DNA of 5,158 nt from Candidatus Moraniibacteriota bacterium (GTDB lineage Bacteria > Patescibacteriota > Minisyncoccia > Moranbacterales > UBA9337): the NCBI GenBank assembly GCA_003510795.1, contig DOKP01000057.1, positions 934 to 6,091 of the forward strand, read 5' to 3'. Positions 4,921-5,158 of this stretch are shown one piece after another. Each line of letters opens with the position of its first letter. Within the stretch, counting starts at the first letter, position 1. The position numbers were made by a program, and so were the translations under genes. The notes under the pieces are model-generated. The model was not told the DNA's origin. It did not search any database and worked only from the letters and a program-made list of their open reading frames with translations.

Positions 4921-5158
4921 AAAGTGTATTAAGTTCTTCTAATATCACTTTTTTGTCATTCCAAGGAATTTTTTTATCACCCACCACCATTGATTCCTCA
5001 GCACCCATCCCTGTTACTGCGATGATATCATCGGCTTGAGCAATATTTAAAGCAAAACGAATTGCTTCTCTTCTATCCATAATCCTCCAGCAATTCGCCC
5101 CCTCTATTTTCTTTTTATTGAAAATTATATTATTAGAAATTGATTTGAAATTTGAAAT
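4919..5158 (-). CDS. murE: MurE-type UDP-N-acetylmuramyl tripeptide ligase, C-terminal 79 residues (5' end outside window)
   Basis: The frame is open to the right edge and ends with TAG at 4921-4919. MurE ligases add the third amino acid to UDP-MurNAc-dipeptide in the cytoplasm using ATP. The visible part is the end of the C-terminal domain: MDRREAIRFAL, then DDIIAVTGMGAEES, then GDKKIPWNDKKVILEEL. These correspond to the family pattern DRxxAI, the GKG(H/A)E loop and the final D-(R/K)-x-V-x-x-x-L helix. The loop has Met where most family members have Lys (GMGAE). The internal ATG of MDRREAI is not a start, since homologous sequence continues upstream. The substrate amino acid cannot be deduced, because the specificity motif lies outside the window. 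Confidence 0.88.
   Translation of the reverse strand: MSNFKSISNNIIFNKKKIEGANCWRIMDRREAIRFALNIAQADDIIAVTGMGAEESMVVGDKKIPWNDKKVILEELNTL

Overview
The window is AT-rich bacterial DNA with short, mostly minus-strand genes, modest intergenic gaps and often no Shine-Dalgarno sequence. The truncated MurE at the right edge has an IPWNDKK-type C-terminus and the promoters carry an extended -10 box. Together these suggest a Patescibacteria (CPR/Parcubacteria-like) genome. This is an inference from style; no rRNA or marker gene is present to prove it. Stop codons used by the supported genes are TAA and TAG only, so the window does not test UGA recoding.

Layout, left to right. At 1-34 there may be the first codons of a minus-strand gene running off the left edge, behind a promoter module at 75-104. 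A 176-bp near-palindrome fills 116-291. A lone plus-strand gene for a 98-residue protein of unknown function (406-702) follows, with its own promoter, a strong ribosome binding site and a terminator. The rest is on the minus strand: a peptidase S51-like gene (843-1439), a 364-residue protein of unknown function (1583-2677), an EamA/DMT-type membrane transporter (2812-3678), a secreted MltB/SLT-type lytic transglycosylase (3791-4513), a gap with a good promoter followed at once by a terminator-like hairpin, a 60-codon open frame with no normal start (4711-4893), and the end of murE (4919-5158).

The genes look like separate transcription units rather than one operon, because terminators and promoters lie between most of them. 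MurE (peptidoglycan precursor synthesis) and the lytic transglycosylase (peptidoglycan cleavage) share a cell-wall theme; the others have no evident link.

The most interesting signals are non-coding. The same 30-bp promoter module (TGGATTTTGG, 17-bp spacing, TGnTARAAT) occurs three times with no gaps, each time a few bases after a T-tract that follows a hairpin. The left-most hairpin is a large nested structure whose four imperfect base pairs are all G-U compatible on the minus strand and none on the plus strand, which points to a minus-strand RNA. The modules also correct the starts of two genes.
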